A stretch of 13,816 nucleotides of DNA, taken from contig JAUVXS010000032.1 of NCBI GenBank assembly GCA_030603485.1, positions 1 to 13,816 on the forward strand, in the 5' to 3' direction. The notes beneath the pieces are model-generated. The model was not told the origin of the DNA and made no database searches. It saw only the letters and a list, made by a program, of their open reading frames with translations. A program made the position numbers and the translations under genes. Below, in pieces: positions 11,775 to 13,816 of the stretch. Numbering within the stretch: the first letter of the stretch is position 1; each line of letters begins with the position of its first letter. The stretch comes from Dehalococcoidia bacterium. Its GTDB lineage: Bacteria; Chloroflexota; Dehalococcoidia; GIF9; AB-539-J10.

Positions 11775-12360
11775 AATAACTTCACCCAGTGTACGTACTC
11801 TTGTTAAAGCGAACCCATACCGACCCTATGGGCGTCCCAGTATGGATGTAGAAAACTTGCTGCTTGAAACTGCTCTTCAGACTGATGTTTTCTATTACCT
11901 CTGTGACACATTATTGCGCCCCCCAACACAGGATGAGTTTGTTAAAAGGTATCTGAATGTATGCAAGTCTGAAATTTCCAGAAAAGGGTGTGCCCCTGAA
12001 GATGTTGGTAAAAGAATCGCTAGAGCATGGGCTACCTATGTAATGGAACTTGATTTTTACTGCCAAATCCGGGACTCAGGTTTATTTGACCAAGTAATAA
12101 TGGACACTGAGGTGGATGCAGCAAAAGGCTGTAATCTCGAAGCGGTTTATAAAGGGGAAAGATACTATGTTGCCCTCTATTTTGAAACTCCGTGGGCTGT
12201 CAAATGGCTTGCCGACAAGGCTAGAAGAAAAGCAGGGCTTGCCCTACCTCTAAGGTTCCCTCTTAAAGAAGGGGAAGCTGACTTTACAGGAAGAGTTCAC
12301 TTCTACACATCCAAACATATCGGAAAATTGCGACAATTATTTGCTATTACTGCACCATAA
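11755..12360 (+). CDS. Unknown protein coupled to the methyltransferase; restriction endonuclease candidate
   Basis: 201 residues from GTG 11755, which lies inside the 3' end of the methyltransferase gene. I do not recognise the family. It has a helical N-terminal half (NLLLETALQTDVFYYL, RIARAWATYVMEL). From residue 110 comes a beta-rich segment with acidic residues: VIMDTEVDAAKGCNLEAVY, KGERYYVALYFETP, then AVKWLADKARRK. 'D...G..L...Y.G..YYV.LY..T' could be a divergent restriction-fold core, but no canonical D...ExK is present, so that is inference from the neighbour. Alternatives are a methyltransferase partner or an unrelated phage protein. It ends convergently with the integrase, overlapping by 14 bp; no terminator is visible between them. 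Confidence 0.55.
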   Translation: MRPDLSKITSPSVRTLVKANPYRPYGRPSMDVENLLLETALQTDVFYYLCDTLLRPPTQDEFVKRYLNVCKSEISRKGCAPEDVGKRIARAWATYVMELDFYCQIRDSGLFDQVIMDTEVDAAKGCNLEAVYKGERYYVALYFETPWAVKWLADKARRKAGLALPLRFPLKEGEADFTGRVHFYTSKHIGKLRQLFAITAP

Positions 12361-13156
12361 ATATTTCCCTTGAACTTCCCATCACCATCCTCAGCAATGA
12401 ATATCTGTGGTGCTGCTCGGCTAATGTTCGGGTTCTCAGGTGCCGGTATAATCTGGTTGTCGAAAGGTGGGCATGCCCCATAATCTGCTGTAATACCAAC
12501 TCATCGCCTTCCCAGAATGTGGCATAGGTATGTCTAAGTGTCAATGCAGACCCTTTGACGCCTGCCTTCTTGAAAGCTTCAGAAATCTTTCTCCGCAAGC
12601 GGTAATTGGTATAGCCAAAGGGAAGATTTACCATCAAGGCATGATAGGTTTCATAACCTAAAGGGACTAGCCGGCTGCCTGTTTTGCCCTTAATTCTAGC
12701 CGTAAAACCCCAGGGGGTTTCGGTTAGCGCCTTGATGTCCAGGGAGGCTACTTCGCCTGACCTGGCACCAGTATCAGCCAAGAATAATAACGCGGCTTTT
12801 ATTTGAGATTGATGAGGATAAACCAATAACTTATTCACGTCCTCGGGCATAAGTATATACGGCTCTTTGTGGGACCGTCGTGGCGGATCAACTATTTCTA
12901 CCGGGTTTGTTCTCTTCAACCTTCTATTGAGAAACCTGTAAAGGCACCTTAGGGTGCGGTAATAACCATGCCTTCTTTCATCTCCAGCCGAGCAACTAGC
13001 CAGGAAGTGCTCAATATCTTCAGGACGACGAGGCAGAGTTCGAAATTCTTGAGCAAAAGTTAAGAGGATTCCCCGGTACCATCTAATTGTTTGAGGAGAC
13101 AGTCCTTTTGCTTTGCAAGCTTTGATAAATAAAGCCACCGCATCCAATGTTTTCAT
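12347..13156 (-). CDS. int: Tyrosine recombinase (phage integrase)
   Basis: 269 residues. Residues 1-75 form an N-terminal SAM-like core-binding domain (FIKACKAKGLSPQTIRWYRGIL). The catalytic domain starts near 100. Arg132 lies in LADTGARSGEVASL, Lys158 in IKGKTGS, Arg208-His209 in ALTLRHTYAT, His228 in QQIMGHAHLSTT, and the nucleophile is Tyr237 in TTRLYRHL. The first histidine of the HxxR box is leucine (Leu205), a deviation from most relatives. No long arm-binding N-terminal domain is seen, so this is a short Xer-like form. It should integrate or excise the element; attP is expected beside it, most likely in 13157-13506. The start ATG 13156 has AAGGG about 12 bases upstream; an overlapping out-of-frame ATG lies at 13160. 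Confidence 0.9.
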   Translation of the reverse strand: MKTLDAVALFIKACKAKGLSPQTIRWYRGILLTFAQEFRTLPRRPEDIEHFLASCSAGDERRHGYYRTLRCLYRFLNRRLKRTNPVEIVDPPRRSHKEPYILMPEDVNKLLVYPHQSQIKAALLFLADTGARSGEVASLDIKALTETPWGFTARIKGKTGSRLVPLGYETYHALMVNLPFGYTNYRLRRKISEAFKKAGVKGSALTLRHTYATFWEGDELVLQQIMGHAHLSTTRLYRHLRTRTLAEQHHRYSLLRMVMGSSREIFMVQ

Positions 13157-13179
13157 TCATAGAGTACCCTTATAACTTA

Positions 13180-13203
13180 ATTTTCAAAATGAATTATGAA
13201 AAT
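13180..13203. repeat. Inverted repeat upstream of int
   Basis: ATTTTCA, 10 bases, TGAAAAT: perfect 7-bp arms, AT-rich, 24 bp before the int start codon. It could be an operator of the int promoter or a recombinase-binding site. Confidence 0.5.
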
Positions 13204-13268
13204 AGTCGAGCTGTTAGAGGAGTCTGTCTGTTTTGCGTGGATAGTTAGGGAAGCGGAGATAATAATAA

Positions 13269-13320
13269 AAAATAAGGACAGCTCAATTGCTCGCTCAAGC
13301 ACTTTCTCTGTCCTTATTTT
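13269..13320. terminator. Long stem-loop, putative bidirectional terminator
   Basis: AAAATAAGGACAG (13269-13281) and its exact reverse complement CTGTCCTTATTTT (13308-13320), with a 26-nt loop. The stem ends in A-run and T-run on either side, so it could stop transcription in both directions and separate int from the rightward gene. The large loop is unusual for a terminator. Confidence 0.55.
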
Positions 13321-13461
13321 CGGGGGACTTAATGTAACGGCTAACATTTATTCCCCTAGCCAATGATGATAGCAAACCTTAAATAGTTTGTCAAGTATTG
13401 CGGGGGTCGATTTTATGACCCTAAAGGGTCAGACTGCCCCACTACCCACCCTTTTGGGGGC

Positions 13462-13492
13462 TTGACAAAGGACTTGACAGCTGAAGTAGGAT
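13462..13492 (+). promoter_or_regulatory. Possible rightward promoter for the edge gene
   Basis: Two TTGACA boxes (13462-13467 and 13474-13479). The better match to a -10 is TAGGAT (13487-13492), 19 bp after the first; no -10 is well spaced from the second. A start near 13499 would give a very short leader. Weak call. Confidence 0.35.
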
Positions 13493-13506
13493 AAAAATAG
13501 AGAGAT

Positions 13507-13816
13507 ATGCGAATATTTTATGCCTTTCTGATTATAGTAGTGGCGGCAATCCTCTTTATGTTGCCAGTATCAAGTGCCATCTTTGACTTCCGCACCGATT
13601 TGAGGGAAGATGTGTTTACCAGCCCTACTGGTATTGGTGAAACCACAGCTAATGTAACGCTTGGTAAGCCAATTTATGATGATGATACTGGTACGATTGA
13701 TATTTTGTCAGATTTAGCCACGGATGTCCCTGCATATTCTAGCTATAATAGTACCTCACGCGACCTTATGGTTGCGGGTTTGACCGCCAATACTACCCGT
13801 TTACTATCCGTTTCCT
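13507..13816 (+). CDS. Secreted protein of unknown function, 5' part (runs off right edge)
   Basis: The frame is open from ATG 13507 to the window end: 103 codons, incomplete. MRIFYAFLIIVVAAILFML (1-19) followed by PVSSA is a good signal peptide with a plausible cleavage site. The mature part is Thr/Asp/Gly-rich and beta-prone (TGIGETTANVTLGKPIYDD, DTGTIDILSDLATDVPAYSS, LTANTTRLLSV). This pattern reminds me of proteins near the virion genes of phages in anaerobic Chloroflexota, but that is memory, not shown here. It points rightward, away from the leftward early genes, so it may open a different module or be host DNA. A weak GAGAG precedes the ATG. Confidence 0.65.
   Translation, partial: MRIFYAFLIIVVAAILFMLPVSSAIFDFRTDLREDVFTSPTGIGETTANVTLGKPIYDDDTGTIDILSDLATDVPAYSSYNSTSRDLMVAGLTANTTRLLSVS

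Larger units (their letters stand above)
13157..13506. other. Intergenic regulatory/attachment region between int and the rightward gene
   Basis: 350 bp without a convincing gene. It holds the inverted repeat at 13180-13203, the long stem at 13269-13320, a nested hairpin (GGGG...AATGT...ACATT...CCCC, about 13322-13356) and TGACCC-TAAA-GGGTCA (13416-13431). A CCC...TTTTGGGGG element with two TTGACA boxes follows (13449-13479). Its place next to int makes it the best location for attP. No tRNA 3' end and no att core can be identified from the window alone. Confidence 0.5.

Overview
The window reads as the early, replication and lysogeny part of a temperate phage or prophage in a bacterium. Signs are the tightly packed co-oriented genes with ATGA-type overlaps, a phage O-type replication initiator, an ASCH-like phage protein, many tiny zinc-binding proteins, a tyrosine integrase and small excisionase-like HTH proteins. 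Promoters are sigma70-like and ribosome binding sites are GGAGG-like, so the host is bacterial. Several gene families and the 'GGGGCTTGAC' promoter context remind me of Chloroflexota (Dehalococcoidia) phages; that is recollection, not something the sequence proves.

Layout. From about 10014 leftwards to 1 everything lies on the minus strand. In transcription order it holds a tRNA-Phe-like element with its own promoter, an HTH protein, a secreted CAP-domain protein, and a regulated promoter placed inside a terminator. Next come a ParB-like/DNA methyltransferase fusion, a candidate PD-(D/E)XK nuclease, a zinc protein, a 41-aa gene, a possible annealing protein and four small genes. The run ends with an ASCH-like protein, the O-type initiator with iterons inside its gene, several cassette-like hypothetical genes, a homing-endonuclease-repeat protein, a PP-loop (PAPS-reductase-like) enzyme and the N-terminus of a B12-binding/radical-SAM-like protein.

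From 10093 to 12360 a plus-strand operon encodes a 68-aa HTH protein, a second ParB-like/HTH/methyltransferase fusion and a 201-aa protein of unknown function. Its promoter has consensus-like -35 and -10 boxes, a perfect 19-bp palindrome over the -10 box, and a predicted start on the A of the ATG (leaderless). The arrangement resembles a controller-regulated restriction-modification operon. A tyrosine integrase (minus strand) converges on it. A 350-bp intergenic region with several inverted repeats follows, then a plus-strand gene with a signal peptide that runs off the right edge.

Most interesting signals: (1) a lambda-like origin, five 20-bp iterons inside the initiator gene followed by AT-rich DNA; (2) a degenerate hairpin repeat with AGG in its loop, found at five sites in four gene junctions and a leader in the left 3 kb; (3) the leaderless, palindrome-controlled methyltransferase operon; (4) a tRNA-Phe-like gene without a recognisable T-arm; (5) amber-only interruptions between or upstream of left-end genes.
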